DNA of 64,000 bases from Congeria kusceri (lineage: Eukaryota; Mollusca; Bivalvia; Myida; Dreissenidae): contig CM051033.1 in assembly GCA_027627225.1 (NCBI GenBank), positions 51,256,516-51,320,515 of the forward strand, given 5' to 3'. How positions within the stretch are numbered: position 1 is the stretch's first letter; the number at the start of each line of letters is the position of its first letter. The notes beneath the pieces were generated by a model. It made no database searches. It saw only the letters and a program-made list of their open reading frames with translations, and was not told where the DNA came from. The translations under genes and the position numbers were made by a program. Positions 26,901 through 37,830 of the stretch are shown piece after piece.

Positions 26901-29900
26901 AGAAACGGTGTGTCTCACTCTGTTCACTTAAGATCAGTAACCTTGTATTCTGATTCCATCGGCACATTATCATTTGGATTTGCGTGGGCAGGCAATGGTT
27001 CACAATAGTTCTTGTTCTCTTCAGGAATATTTTTAGGCAAAATAGGCAATTTGGATTGGTGGCACATGCTTAAGTCAGAGTAATTTCATTTCGGTGCTTT
27101 CATCTTCTAGGGGTTTGAAATGTTAATTTCTCAGGGTTAAATGTGTAGTTCACGAAAACAGATCTTGGACATTCTTTTTGTACTTGGATCCTCTTTACAT
27201 TCAGCCAGTTAAATCGGTGACCATTTGTAAAATGTTTCAGGTTTGAACAATTATTTCTCATAAAATTATTTGAGTCGATATTGTGAATCAATGTCATTGG
27301 TATGACAAAATACAGCTGTTTTTCTGGCCATAGCCATGTTGAGATTTCAGAGGACCTTCGTTTGCCCTGAGTGTAATCCCATACATGAAAGAATACGTGC
27401 TTGTCTCCTAATGAGAGTCATTAGCACTGCTTGTAGGTCTAATGTTGCAACTCTTGCACCTGTTTCTGATTACGCTGGATGCTGTGAGTGCGGATATAGA
27501 AACATTCCCAGTGTTTTGCGCAGAAATAGCCTCAGTAATAGCTATGTCTTTGCCATCTGCTGTGATGTCCTCTTTTGTTGTTACACATGTTCCATGGTAC
27601 CTTATGTTGAGTTTTTGCGTAGATGTATTGATAATATTTTTGAGACGCTGCCATGTTCTTCATTAATCCCTTTATGCATTGCATCAGCCACAGCATGCGT
27701 TGTAGTTTTCGCTCTAACGTAATTATGTGGTGGATTCGTTTTAAGTGTTGTCATAATTGATTGACTCAGCAAGTTAAATCTTTTCAACAGACCATTCTAT
27801 TTTCTGCAATTTAATAAATCAAGGGGAAAATAATACTTATTTGTGTCACTGTAAAATCATAATTGTATATTCATGTACATAGTTAAAATCAGTAATTGTC
27901 GAATTGTGTATTAAAATTGAAATTATACCTTTATTGCAGGCAAATTTAATTAAACAAACAACCATAAATGTAACTGAATATTTGTCTGCATTAGTATTTA
28001 CTGACATTCACAATCAGTGTCACATTTGAATACATGTTGCATGTCAATTCTCTTGACAACAATAATTTTAATGATGCCAATAATTATTGTAAATAATAAA
28101 ACACAATACTTACAGCTTATTTTTTCTCCATGATTTGAAATATTAATAAAATATTAAACGACCGTCACCATGTGTTTATCCTGCTAGTGAATGATACAAT
28201 CCAAATCCTTAGAAAGAATTCAACATCTCTCTGTTTTATCCATACACAAATTCCTCCTATTAATAGGCCCATTATAAACAAGATAACAAACAATATTAGT
28301 ATGCTAAGCACTGAGAAACTGGACACCTCGTTATCAGTCCTGTAAACAGCTGGGATGTGTATTCACTGCCGATGATTAGTTCAAAGATACCATATAAACA
28401 TTTTCTTATATTATGATTCATTCAGACAAAAGTGTTACTTTAATAAGAGCAAAAGGTGCCATTTACTTCAAAGTTCTGTATCATCAGTACCAAGAAAAAA
28501 CACAAACAGTTGATGCAAAAAGGAGCCGTATGTCAAATGGTACCTTTTTCCACTAAGATTATTATTGTTTATCCCTTGGTACCTTTTTGTTTTGTTAAAT
28601 TTTGGTACAACCAATCAATATTCAATTTTGATTTTTTGGCAGATTAAAGATCTCATATTATTGTATCAAAATATGTATAAAAAAAAGTCAATTTTGGTAA
28701 AAATGTCAGTTTGCACCTTTTTGCACTAAGGGGGCGATATGCTCGTGTTAATCCATATAAAAATTCGCACACGGGTCCTTGAAATTCAGATAATCTTGGT
28801 CAAAATCAACCGTCAGAATTAACAGACCATTTATTTATAGATACTGTGAGGGAAAATGTTATGTAGAAAAAGGCTGCCCAGTCAAGAAACCAGGAAATCT
28901 GTTATTGGTAAAGAGACCGATTTACTAGTCAAAGAGTCTCAAAGGTATGACAAACCAAGAAGTTGTGAATGTAGAAATCAGCTGCTTAATGCTATCTGAT
29001 GCCACTAAGAATGTTGATAATGTAGCTGACTATACACTTAAAGGTGTTAATAGAAAGGAAACTAGTATAATAGGAAATGAAGATAATTTTGTCAGCTAAA
29101 GTGATAGAGGTGGTTGTTATGGATTTGAATTTGAACAAATCTGTACGAGTTCTAGCGAGTTTTTATATTTTCAGTTCTGCGTTCGGTTTTGGATCCTGAC
29201 ATTTCACTATGCGGGGTCATCCACTCTGTTTGAAGGACGATGAGCCATGCGTCCCTTGACGCTATGGGAGACACTAGCGCTTATTCAATTTGAATTGATA
29301 TGTCTATTGTGAAATTAAATACCCCGCTTGTTGGCACACCTGTCTTTTGTTATGTATTTTATGAAACCTGATGGTTACATAATAAATAATTTATGTTTGT
29401 CATAAATGAAATGAAATAGAAAACATAAAAAAATATTGATCATGCAGGTTTACCTTCGCTTTGATTCACCGTGCAGTTTAATAGATGTGATACAGGCTTG
29501 ATAAGTTCTTTCCCGGCATGGACGCGAGCAAACAAATGGCTTGCAAAAATGCATTGCGATTTCGACGGACACTTTGCTTGGCAGTGTTCGAGTAAATGGC
29601 AATGGTATATTCGAATCTCCAATCTCCAATATCCAAACAATGTAGAATTGGAGATTCAGAATTGTAAATTCGAATGTTTAATCTCCAATATCCCCCCAAA
29701 TAGTATATTGGAGATTCAAAATTGTTTATTCAAACTCGTATACTAGTATTTAGGTTAGCAAATACAATGTCTGATCCACGGCCGAGTCTGTGCAACCATC
29801 GGACTGATCTCAGGCTACCGAGCAAACATTGAGGATCGGTCTTGAGCTGACCTTATAAACGACACTTCGTTCCGCCCGATCGTAGCCCAAAGGCTCGCTT

Positions 29901-31521
29901 ACTAAATTCCATGAACTCGTTTCAAAAACCTTGTATTAAATACATATAGATAATCCTACTCAAATACTGGTGTATTTTCAGTATTAAATACAAAAGGCCA
30001 GATAGAATTGTTGTATTTTACGGTGTGGAATAAAATTCCGTATTGAACGGCTAGAAAAACCGGACTACTTTTACGTTCGTTGAGTAACGTATATTTCCGT
30101 AACGTTTCGAGCGACATTGGGAAACATCCCGTTGTATTTGTAGACGCGACGCTGCCGTTACAATATGTTGATTTGAAATGAATGACGTCATTTATGTACA
30201 CGACGTGTATTCAGGCGCGTTCTTTAACAGTACTACTTTATTATTTTGTTTGTTTCGTAGCATATATGTTTGGATCGTAAGGAGGTATATAATACATTGA
30301 ATACTATATGCCTGAGGTGTTTGGGTGGTGTGTATCGCTCGCGTTGATTGTGTAAAGTTATATTACTTTCGCTCTGTGGGCTCGTGGAATACAGCGTTTC
30401 ACAATTAACTCGAGCGAAATTTTGGGCATAATGCTCCGTCTGGATTCTTTGGTATAATTCTATTGAACGGAGTGTATGAAACAGTTTCATTAAGTTCCGC
30501 CTGAATTATTTTTGGTGCAGGGCACATGTAGATAAAAAGGTTTTCGAGGGTTGTTTACCAATACTTCTTTTTGAACCGCTTACAAAATAGCCTACATGCA
30601 TAATGGCTTGTATATTTCCGTAAAGCTATAGCAGTGTCATTATTCACGTAGCGTACTTCAATTCAACAGCCACGACATTTTAGCTCGGTTATTTCTGGTA
30701 GATGTTCATTTCAACATTGCAATGGGTTATATAAACAAATGTACGCATTTATAAAGTGGGACCGTGATAAGATCCTTATAAAATTCATCAAAATGGAATT
30801 CCAAATTTCATGACGCAGTTTAGAGTACATGTATAGATAGAAATAAATCTGAATCGATGAAGTTGTGTTCATATGGATTGGATTTTATTAATTGCGGACG
30901 CGTCACTTGACGAGTCTGGTCACGTGATCACAATAATATAGAAGTATTGCTTCCTCTTACTAAAATTATCAGAAACAAACCCTATGGGCAAACCGTTTTC
31001 GTAAAAAAGCGTGTCTGGTTACAACTTTTCAATGTTAAAAGGTCAAAAGAGAGCCCATTGCGATGGGCCTAATATGCGTTTCTGCAAAGTTTAACAAGAA
31101 ACAAAAACGTGAGACCGTCTTTTAACTTACGGTTACTGTCAATTAAGTGGACTAAAAACGTTTCATGAAAAGTCTAGCCAGTTGAAATGCTCGATAGGTT
31201 ATCTTACATGGTAAGATAAAATATTCTTACACGTAAAACAAGGTTTAGCATGTGATAAATGGATATCTACTATTATTACTATTATTCACAGGTTCCAATG
31301 GTGTACATCCGCAAGACCAATCACACTGTAGGTTATCTTCGAAGTAAGTTAATAACGTAACATCTTATTGGTAAAGAATGGCTTGCTTCGCTTCCAATAA
31401 GATTTTTCTTCAAAAGTTCTACCTATTACATTGTACTGAAAACATAACAAGGTATAATAAAGACAGTATATGACTTACGTAGAAGAAAGCAAATCAACAC
31501 CGTTCCAAAGAAAGCGTGCAT
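17148..31521 (-). CDS. gene C: six-cysteine single-TM protein, three exons
   Basis: Exons 31479-31521, 18312-18554 and 17148-17413 sum to 552 nt, an uninterrupted 183-aa frame; both junctions are phase 1. The protein begins MHAFFGTVLICFLLHTVLCSEEC, a signal peptide ending near the first cysteine. The ectodomain has six cysteines in C-x9-C-x3-CC-x9-CC with N-glycosylation sites NQT and NST. One membrane segment follows (around VSLVFGLLSISGTVFALIYF). The tail carries SYYGTDRP and five octapeptide repeats of consensus LDRAPRQG. Known: Shisa-like/STMC6 proteins share six ectodomain cysteines, one TM and a variable tail, and act as adaptors. Kinship here is inference, and no function is claimed. 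Intron 1 is about 12.9 kb and full of mobile DNA. Alternatively exon 2 could read through its donor to a short tail ending at 18268. Confidence 0.65.
17440..18210. repeat. (AGT)n trinucleotide tract in intron 2 of gene C
   Basis: AGT repeats with GTT/GCA variants fill almost all of intron 2 (17414-18311). Poly-Val and poly-Leu frames over it are artefacts. The position matches the tract in gene D. Confidence 0.9.
18312..18554 (-). CDS. gene C exon 2 (six-Cys ectodomain and TM)
   Basis: 243 nt with phase 1 at both ends. Acceptor gtcaccacag lies before ATACTGTGC. Donor CACGAAG|GTAAGA is a strong consensus. Contains the full cysteine module and the membrane segment. Symmetric 1-1 phase is typical of extracellular module exons. 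Confidence 0.75.
18639..18769. mobile_element. 131-bp fold-back element
   Basis: A near-complete palindrome. The arms aacaggttactgtctggtct and aaccaggcagtaacctgtt are inverted, and the centre is gcgaggcttgccgag. The whole length can fold into one hairpin. Confidence 0.75.
19564..19704. mobile_element. 141-bp fold-back element
   Basis: An almost perfect palindrome starting atatggttggtgacttttga and ending tcaaaagtcaccaaccatat, with the same gcgaggcttgccgag centre as the element at 18639. A smaller hairpin (ctgatataaaaaagttatatcag) lies just before it near 19500-19530. Confidence 0.8.
19705..21385. other. intron 1 of gene C, no gene seen
   Basis: AT-rich. A weak inverted pair (gaagactgcagtcg near 20028 and aactgcagtctttttt near 20240) may mark another small element. 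Motifs gtgttatcrgtcag and tgatatt recur at 20690-20790. Confidence 0.4.
21386..21634. mobile_element. MITE with GTCGTCCC / GGGACGAC palindromes
   Basis: The ends atatgtggcgcgtcgtga and cacgacacgcctcatat are inverted copies. Inside, ggctaatccgggacg and cgtcccggattagcc repeat in both orientations, as does cactttccgc. From memory this family is very abundant in Dreissena, the main reason for the genus guess. Confidence 0.75.
21700..21895 (+). repeat. LTR-like fragment shared with 24600-24790
   Basis: Shares tttattatcgtagtttaat, cccgctgaaatttcct, cgtggaagta and ggactgaatttacagcgtgtc with 24600-24790, in the same orientation. It is probably a partial LTR of the element at 24.48 kb. Confidence 0.55.
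21900..22640 (+). repeat. four diverged tandem repeats of about 150-190 bp
   Basis: The block ttcggtaagctggtttctca, the ggcttgagggatttc motif and then tttgtcaaaattatggg recur at about 21978, 22168, 22318 and 22503. The array follows a head with gccccggcgtcggcgtcgg. Its small reading frames are not conserved between units, so it is noncoding. Confidence 0.7.
22641..24479. other. intron 1 of gene C, no gene seen
   Basis: AT-rich noncoding sequence with a doubled motif gggatcaaggtcacggtcactgt (near 22755) and ggatcaaggtcagggtcact (near 22898). Nothing else is recognisable. Confidence 0.4.
25420..25700 (+). pseudogene. gag-like remnant
   Basis: With frameshifts, the translation includes DSFTAFGNALRKAGNKAF and, further on, IIDQYVQDS. 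This resembles the conserved part of Gypsy/Ty3 gag, where a leucine-rich AF-LR motif precedes a QF-type motif. Stops interrupt both flanks. Confidence 0.45.
26129..28743. mobile_element. 2.6-kb TIR element with subterminal ggtacc repeats
   Basis: The ends agcatatcgcccccttagtg and cactaagggggcgatatgct are exact inverted copies, extended by gcaa(g)aaggtgc. At least eight subterminal motifs of the type aaaaggtaccatttgtcat, singly or as hairpins ending tggtacctttt, lie at 26145-26610 and 28450-28580. No clear target duplication is seen. It carries a broken minus-strand gene. Superfamily unknown. Confidence 0.7.
27100..27787 (-). pseudogene. broken ORF of the nested TIR element
   Basis: Three open pieces on the minus strand in successive frames. 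27787-27640 includes TTLKTNPPHNYVRAKTTTHA. 27640-27402 in another frame includes INTSTQKLNIRYHGTCVTTK and ends in a CKSCNIRP motif. 27300-27100 includes RFNWLNVKRIQVQKECPRSV and ends FQTPRR. The composition is protein-like, with no low-complexity runs. I recognise no family. It is probably the transposase or an accessory gene of the element, decayed. Confidence 0.4.
29440..29900. repeat. copy of the tcgaatctccaat repeat
   Basis: Matches 4060-4620: cgacggacactttgcttggc with gtgttcgagtaaatg, the ttcgaatctccaatctcc arms, and gatccacggccg, ctcaggctaccgagca, gatcggt. Here it lies next to repeat R1 as at gene D, showing the two intron-1 regions are paralogous. Confidence 0.65.
29901..30589. other. 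intron 1 of gene C, no gene seen
   Basis: About 560 bp not shared with the gene D copy (29920-30475), then the shared motif ttcattaagttccgcctgaa leading to the empty-site sequence of the 10.1-kb transposon. Short frames have no recognisable domain. Confidence 0.4.
30590..31260 (+). repeat. dispersed repeat R1, second copy
   Basis: Co-linear with 14869-15640 and unbroken at the point where gene D carries the transposon. It provides the uninserted reference for that insertion. Confidence 0.7.
31479..31521 (-). CDS. gene C exon 1 (signal peptide start)
   Basis: ATG at 31521; 14 codons MHAFFGTVLICFLL plus one base, then donor GTAAGTCA. Joins in phase to exon 2 at 18554. The AAAATGC context is shared by all four copies. 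Confidence 0.65.
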
Positions 31522-31637
31522 TTTCACTGATAAACACTGATATAATTCATGTAGTTTTAACAATGATGTGTATTATTGATTTTATTGTTAAAGTCTTTTT
31601 CAATAGCATGCTTTGCTCATGATTTCAATTTCACACT

Positions 31638-31830
31638 GATAACGCTCACTACGGATGTCCTTGGTAGGGTAGTGGTGCAAATAATTTTGATAAGTTAATC
31701 TGCAGATGATGCCATTCTATAAATAGCTTCACTTAAAGTCTATACTTAGCAGGTTTGCTTGGTAATGCTAGGGTTATATATACACGGCTATAAATGGGCG
31801 AAATAAAGTTCGAAATACATAATTATGCTT
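31638..31830 (-). promoter_or_regulatory. conserved upstream block and TATA of gene C
   Basis: TATATATAA on the minus strand at 31774-31782, about 255 bp upstream of the ATG, within a block shared with gene D and partly with A and B (gataacgctcactacgg, gatgatgccattctataaatag). Distance leaves room for a 5' UTR. Promoter role is inferred. Confidence 0.5.
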
Positions 31831-32640
31831 TCAATATCAATGTTCATTATTAAGCGAATGTAACCTGGTGAAAATACATTCATGCAAATTAGTATAATAA
31901 ATGAATATTCTATTTACTGGGGAAGTCGATGTTATCATATATATTAACCCTTATCTCTCACTTAAGCCAGGAACAAACATGAACCAACTGTGACTCCCGC
32001 GAAATTACAGAACTGGTATTTATAAAGAATCTTAGTCAAAAATTAAGAAAAATCTTAAAATTCTGAAAGTTTATGTTTGGATTTTCTGAAAAAGAAATGC
32101 ATTGTTTGAAGATTTCTTTGACTCAGTTGCAATATCAGTCCAAGTGTATTAATATTTAGTATTTGTCATGCACTTGGTCCAAACGATAGTGTGTTTGAAA
32201 CGCATATTCAAATTTCGACTGATTTTCACTTTAATTTAAGAATGGTTTACGAAGCTTTATAAAATATAGACCTAGATGTCCGGTTTTAGCCGATGTGTAC
32301 ACAATGCTGTTGGCAATATTCATGTTAGTCTTATCCTTATGTTCACAAATAATCTATTGTAGTAAATATTATTAATTAAATACATTCTACTGAATACTGG
32401 TTTTGATCATCATGTCATTTTAAATATATCCAACAATGAAACCCTGTGGTAGAGTGATTGACATGGTTTATTCTTTTTTGAAAACGCGAACGATTTTTTC
32501 ATTGAGAAATTGTTGTAAATATCCTAAATGAACGTCATATATACGGATCAGTATACCTCAGATTGTATTTAAACGGAAAACAAATCACTTTCCAAATGAA
32601 GGCGAGATAAAAGGTAGACAAGTATATAATTTTTGTCCAC
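31831..32640. other. upstream flank of gene C, no gene seen
   Basis: 31831-31990 and 32270-32400 match 16150-16490 upstream of gene D. An extra 280 bp or so at 31990-32270 is specific to this copy. No gene is recognisable. Confidence 0.45.
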
Positions 32641-33735
32641 CGCCATATTTTATTTTTCCAAATGTTAAAGTACAATACATATTATATGAAGAAAGATATA
32701 CATAGGACATAAATAGAGATTCATATTATAACAAATACCAATGCATATCATGAATAAGAGCATATAATTATATGCATGTATATGTCATGGAAAAACGGCA
32801 GTATGGGAGAACCGTCATGGAATTAAAAATCAACCATATAAATAGTTACATAGTATGCATGTGTACGACAGATATTGATGTATAACGTAAATGAGAAAGA
32901 TGGACTGTCTATCACGTTATATGACATCAACAATACTGAAGTATTAAATTAGAAAATATAACACTGCATATGAATTAACATATACACTTGCGCAAGAAAG
33001 CATGCCGCAAATTATAATGCATGTATAGAGATATGGATTGATCAGTAATATCGTATGACATCATCAATATGGAAAGGTGGACATATATAGGAAATAAAAG
33101 CATAAAAAGGCCACAATATAAGAAAAAAAACCATTCAACCTGAAAAATCATGTTTTGAAATCAATATAAACTCAAGATACCACAAACAGTTTTATTTGAA
33201 TTGTCTAAGTTGTGGCATATTGTGTATATACTATTAGTATTTTTGTTTTAACAGTTAGGCCAAGTAAGAACATATATATATACTATACAGATGGTACTTA
33301 GGCAGAACACAGTTCACAAAAGTTCTTAACAACAGATCATTGCTTTACATTATTTGAGAAATCATGTTTCACAGATCGAACCCCAAGCGTGAACTGTAAT
33401 GCAAACTTCAAACCCATAATATTTGGAACATTCTTCTTTATTTTACACATGCCAATGTATCTTTTTATTTCCAGAACAAAATTAATCAAAATGCACATGT
33501 GCTTTTTGTCCAGTGCCAATAATGAAATTTGTTTTTTTAAATACTTACTTTAAAAATTAATATGTTTAACGAATTACAAACCCAAAATAAATGGGTTATT
33601 GTTTCTTCAACAGTATTACAAGGAGAGCAATGATTATTTGGCAAAATATTCATTTGATATAGTAAATAATTTGTACCAATAATTCTGTGTAATATTCTTG
33701 TTTAAAACCACTGTATATAGGAGTCATTAGTTAAA
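32640..33735 (-). mobile_element. 3' end of a LINE (RT zinc-knuckle region and 3' UTR)
   Basis: The minus-strand translation of 33735-33540 gives RILHRIIGTNYLLYQMNILP and a zinc-knuckle-like CSPCNTVEETITHLFWVC, typical of the C-terminus of LINE reverse transcriptases. A second piece (33519-33337) continues with NFVLEIKRYIGMCKIKK and ends FSNNVKQ. A frameshift or stop separates the two. The AT-rich remainder down to about 32640 looks like 3' UTR. The RT core is missing, so this is a 5'-truncated copy. Confidence 0.6.
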
Positions 33736-33774
33736 GTAAAAACATTACTGAATACACATATGAAATCAAAACGC

Positions 33775-36400
33775 TGACAGTGCTAGAATAGCATGCATTT
33801 CAAACGTCTAAGGAGGCCTGTAAAGCTAGAATACCATACATTATTAACTTCTAAAATGGCTTGCAGTGCAAGAATAGCATTCACTAATAACTTCTAAAAT
33901 GGACTGTTGAGCTAGAATAGCATACACTATTAAATTCTAAAATGGCGTGCAATGCTACAATAGCATGCCCTGCTAACTTCTAAAGTGGCCTGCAGTGCCA
34001 GAATAGCATGCTGTGTTGACTTCTAAAGTGACCTGCAGTGCTAGGAAAGCACGAATTTCAAACGTCTTAAGAGGCCCATACAGCTACAATAGCATAAACT
34101 TCTAACTTCTAAAGTGGCATGCAGTGCGAGAATAGCATGCACCTCAAACGTCTAAAGTGGCCTGCTTTGCCAGAATAGCATTCACTATTAACTTCTTAAG
34201 TGGCCTGCAGTGCTGAAATAGCACACACTATTAACTCTAAAAGTGGCCTGCGATGCTAGAATAGCACTTCTAAAGTGGCCTGCAGTGCTAGAAAAGCATG
34301 AATTTCAAACGTCTAAAGTGGCCCATACAGCTACAATAGCATAAACTTCTAACTTCTAAAGTGGCAGCAGAGCGAGAATAGCATGCACTTCAAACGTCTA
34401 AAGTGGCATGCAGTGCGAGAACAGCATGCACTATAAACTTCTAAACTGGCCTGCTTTGTTAGAATAACATTCACTACTGACTTCTAAAGTGGCCTGCAGT
34501 GCTGGAATAGCACACACTATTAACTCATAGAGTGGCCTGCGATGCTAGAATAGCACTTCAAAATTGGCCTGCAGTGCTAGAAAAGCATGCACTTGAAACT
34601 TCTAAAGTGGCCTGCAGTGCCAGAATAACGTGCACAATTAACTAATTAAGTGGCATGCAGCGCTTAAATAGCATGCATTTCAAAAATCTAAAGAGGCCTG
34701 TTCAGCTATTATTGCATACACTACTAACATCTAAAGTGGCCTGCAGTGCTGCAATAGCATGCCCTACTAACTTCTTAAGTGTCCTAAAGTGCTAGAATAG
34801 CATGCACTGCTAACTTCTTGAGTGGCTTGCAGTATCAGAATTGCATGAGCTATATACTTCTAAAGTGGCCTGCAGTGCTGGAATAGCAGGCACTTCAAAC
34901 CCTAAAGTGGCCTGTAGGGCTAGAATAGCATACACTACTAACTTCTAAAGTGGCCTGCTGTGCTGGAATAGCATACACTATTTATTTCTTAAGTGGCCTG
35001 CATTGCCAGAGTATAATACATTATTAACTTCAATACTGGCCTGCAGTGCTATAATAGCATACTTCTAAAGTGGCCCGCAGTGCCAGAATAGCAAACACTA
35101 TTAACTTCTAAAGTCGCCTTCAGTGCTATAATAGCATGCACTTCAAACTTCTAAAGTGGCCAGCTGTGCCAGACTAGCATGCACTATTAATTTCTAAAGT
35201 GGCCTGCAGTGCTAGACAAGCATGCGCTACTAACTTTTTAAGTGGCCTGCAGTGCCAGAATGGCATGCGCTATTAACTTCTAAAGTGGCCTACAGTGCTG
35301 GAATAACATGCACTTCAAACTCTAAAGTGGCCTGTAGAGTTAGAATAGCATACACTACTAACTTCCAAAGTGGCCTGCAGTGCTGGAATAGCATGCCCTA
35401 CTAACTTCTAAAGTGGCCAGCAGAGCTAGAATAACATGTACTACTAACTTCTAAATTGGCCTCCAGTGCCAGAATAGCATGCGCCATTAACTTCTAATGT
35501 GGCCTGCAATGCTGGAATGGCATGCACTTCTAACTCGAAAGTGGCCTGTAGAGCTAGAGTAGCATACATCTACTAACGTCTAAAGTGTTCTGCAGTGCTG
35601 GAAGAGCATACACTATTTACTTCTTAAGTGGCCTATACAGCTACAATAGCATGCTCTTCAAACGTCTAAAGTCGCTTGCATTGCCAGAATATCATGCACT
35701 TTTAACTTCTAAAGTGACCTTCAACGCTAGAATAGCATGCACTTCAAACGTCTGAAGTGGCCTGCATTGCCGGAATATCATTCACTATTAACTTCTAAAA
35801 TGGCCTGTGGAGGAAGTAAGGCATGTACTTCAAACTTCTTAAGTGGCCTTCAGTGTTGGAATAGCATGCACTTCAAACGTCTAGAGTGGCATGTACAGCT
35901 AGAATATCATACATTACTATCTTCTAAAGTGGCCTGCAGTACTGGAATAGCATACACTGTTAACTTCTTAAGTGGCCTATGCAGCTACAATAACATACAC
36001 TACTAACTTCTAAAGCGGCCTGCAATGCCATAATAGCTCGCACTATTAACTTCTAAAGTGGCCTGCAGTGCTATAATAGCATTCACTTCGAACGTTTAAA
36101 GTGGCCTGCAGTGCCAGAATAGCATTCAATACTTACTTCTCAAGTAGCCTGCAGGGCTAGAATAGCATGCACTTCAAACGTCTAAAGAGGCCTGTAGAGC
36201 TAGAATAGCATAGACTATTAACTTCTGAAGTGGCCTGCAGTGCTAGAATAGCATGCACTTCAAACTTCTAAAGTGGCCTACATGACTAGAATAGCATTCA
36301 CTTCAAACATCTAAAATGGCCTGTAATGCTAAAATAGCATACACTTCAAACGTCTGAAGTGGCCTACAGATCCAGAATAGCATACACTTCAGGTTACGCA
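33775..36400 (+). repeat. 44-bp satellite array, about 59 copies
   Basis: Monomer of the form taaagtggcctgcagtgc then tagaatagcatgcac and ttcaaacttc. Two variants, with cacttcaaacgtc or cactattaacttc before the conserved taaagtggcc, are interspersed. Copies diverge by roughly 10-25 percent by eye. No conserved frame. Confidence 0.9.
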
Positions 36401-37200
36401 TGCGCAAATAAATTCCTTCTTTGTTACATATAAAATATTAAAAATGTGATATCACTTTTCACCATGACCAAGCTACTTTCCAATATATCAGCATACAGTG
36501 TTGGAAAGATGAGGACATAACCTTTTGAAAAAAACAGCATGTCAAAAAAGTCTATGTGTTGTAACTCAAAATATTCACCTTAGAAAAAACACACCGGTTT
36601 TGACGGGCATGGAGGCTGCCATTTTGCGCATGAATACACGGGCCAAAAGTTATGAAGCTGGGAACCACTAGACAAAAGTAGTGCACAAAACAGCATTTTT
36701 TCTTATTGCTTACATATATACCTTTAAAATGATACCAAAACATATCATTTAAACTGTATTTTACAAATTATATGCATCCTGCACTCAACCATATGTGCTT
36801 ATTATCTAACCGTTTTGGGGTAATTAGACCTTCAAACATTTTAAAATGTTAGAATAATTATTATTTTACTATTTTATCCAATGATTGCCCTTGATTATTA
36901 TTATGTATGCAACGGTTAACCTATTTGACACAATAGACGCGTGGTATCGTTTGTTATATTCGATCCTTCAACAATAGTTGAGGAGAAGTTTGAACTAATC
37001 GTGGCCAAAGAGATAGTCGATGCAACATGTTCAGTGTTTATGTTTTGTGAACAAGTTTTAAAAAATCACAGTCAAAATAGATACAGACTTCGTTCAAGCA
37101 CCAAACACAATTTATTCCAAGTAACCTACGTCAAGCTGTGCGAAGGACGATACAAAATTTCGTAGAATGTCTTTGAATTTAATTTATAAATGTATGCATG
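36401..37200. other. no gene seen
   Basis: AT-rich sequence between satellite and MITE. At 37125-37170 the motif gtcaagctgtgcgaagga with attttcgtagaatgt-like text reappears at 57225-57265, next to the second satellite array. Confidence 0.45.
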
Positions 37201-37204
37201 TAGG

Positions 37205-37545
37205 CACATTTATAATTATACCTACAGGTACAATTTATACCTAAAGGTACAAATATATAACTGTTGGCACATTATTATTCCTACACATATATACATGTAC
37301 ATTAAACAATGTTATAAAAAAAAACAACACACAATTGTTAACTTGTTTAATTTACTTATTGATATACGTATTTACTATAAACATTAAAGTATTTGACATT
37401 AAAAATATAAACAACGTTTGCAATGTCTGCTTAATTTTGGTTTGGGTCAGAAAATATACAATTTTAGTGCGGGTATAAATTTATACTTGTAGGAACAAAA
37501 GTATGCCTGTGGGTACAATTTTGTACCTGTAAGTCCATATATATC
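37205..37545. mobile_element. possible MITE with ggtacaa termini
   Basis: Left motifs acctacaggtacaatttata and right motifs ttttgtacctgtaagt form imperfect inverted arms around an AT-rich middle. Arms are imperfect, so this is tentative. Confidence 0.35.
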
Positions 37546-37619
37546 TTTTGTGTCTACATTTACTTTTGACTCAAACGGTACGGCACGATTTTATAGCCAC
37601 AGATAAAAAAAAAAGACGA

Positions 37620-37830
37620 GATTGCGACGTTGATATCGCTTCAGCGCATCGTCTCGGCGCTTCGGCGTATCGTGTTCGCGTTTCGGCGTATCGTATCGGC
37701 GCATCGGCGTATCGTGTCGGGGTGTCGGCGTATCGTCTCGGCGCGTCGGCGTATCGTCGCGTACGCCAACGCGCTGACACGATACACCGAAGCGCCGAGA
37801 CGATACGCCGAAGCGCCGAAATTAAAATTA
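37620..37830. repeat. 21-bp GC-rich array that turns back on itself
   Basis: Five direct units of the type cgtatcgtctcggcgcttcgg are followed, after cgcgtacgcc, by inverted units (gacacgatacaccgaagcg, gagacgatacgccgaagcg). A large hairpin is possible. The period is a multiple of three, giving 7-residue repeat frames on both strands that I regard as artefacts. Confidence 0.8.

Larger units (their letters stand above)
24480..29426 (+). mobile_element. decayed Gypsy-like LTR retrotransposon with nested insertion
   Basis: The direct repeat aataacccgcttgttggcacacc through gaaatgaaatagaaa occurs at 24480-24600 and again at 29316-29426, as expected of LTR ends. After about 25032 the sequence cattggtggagaatcctgg resembles a primer-binding-site region. 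Decayed gag-like frames follow (25420-25650). The 3' copy is truncated at about 29426. A TIR element at 26129-28743 is inserted in the middle. Pol domains are not recognisable, so the class call rests on gag-like text and layout. Confidence 0.5.

Noticed and set aside
33775..36400. CRISPR-like regular array
   Set aside because: The 44-bp units are contiguous diverged satellite monomers without unique spacers, in a eukaryotic context.
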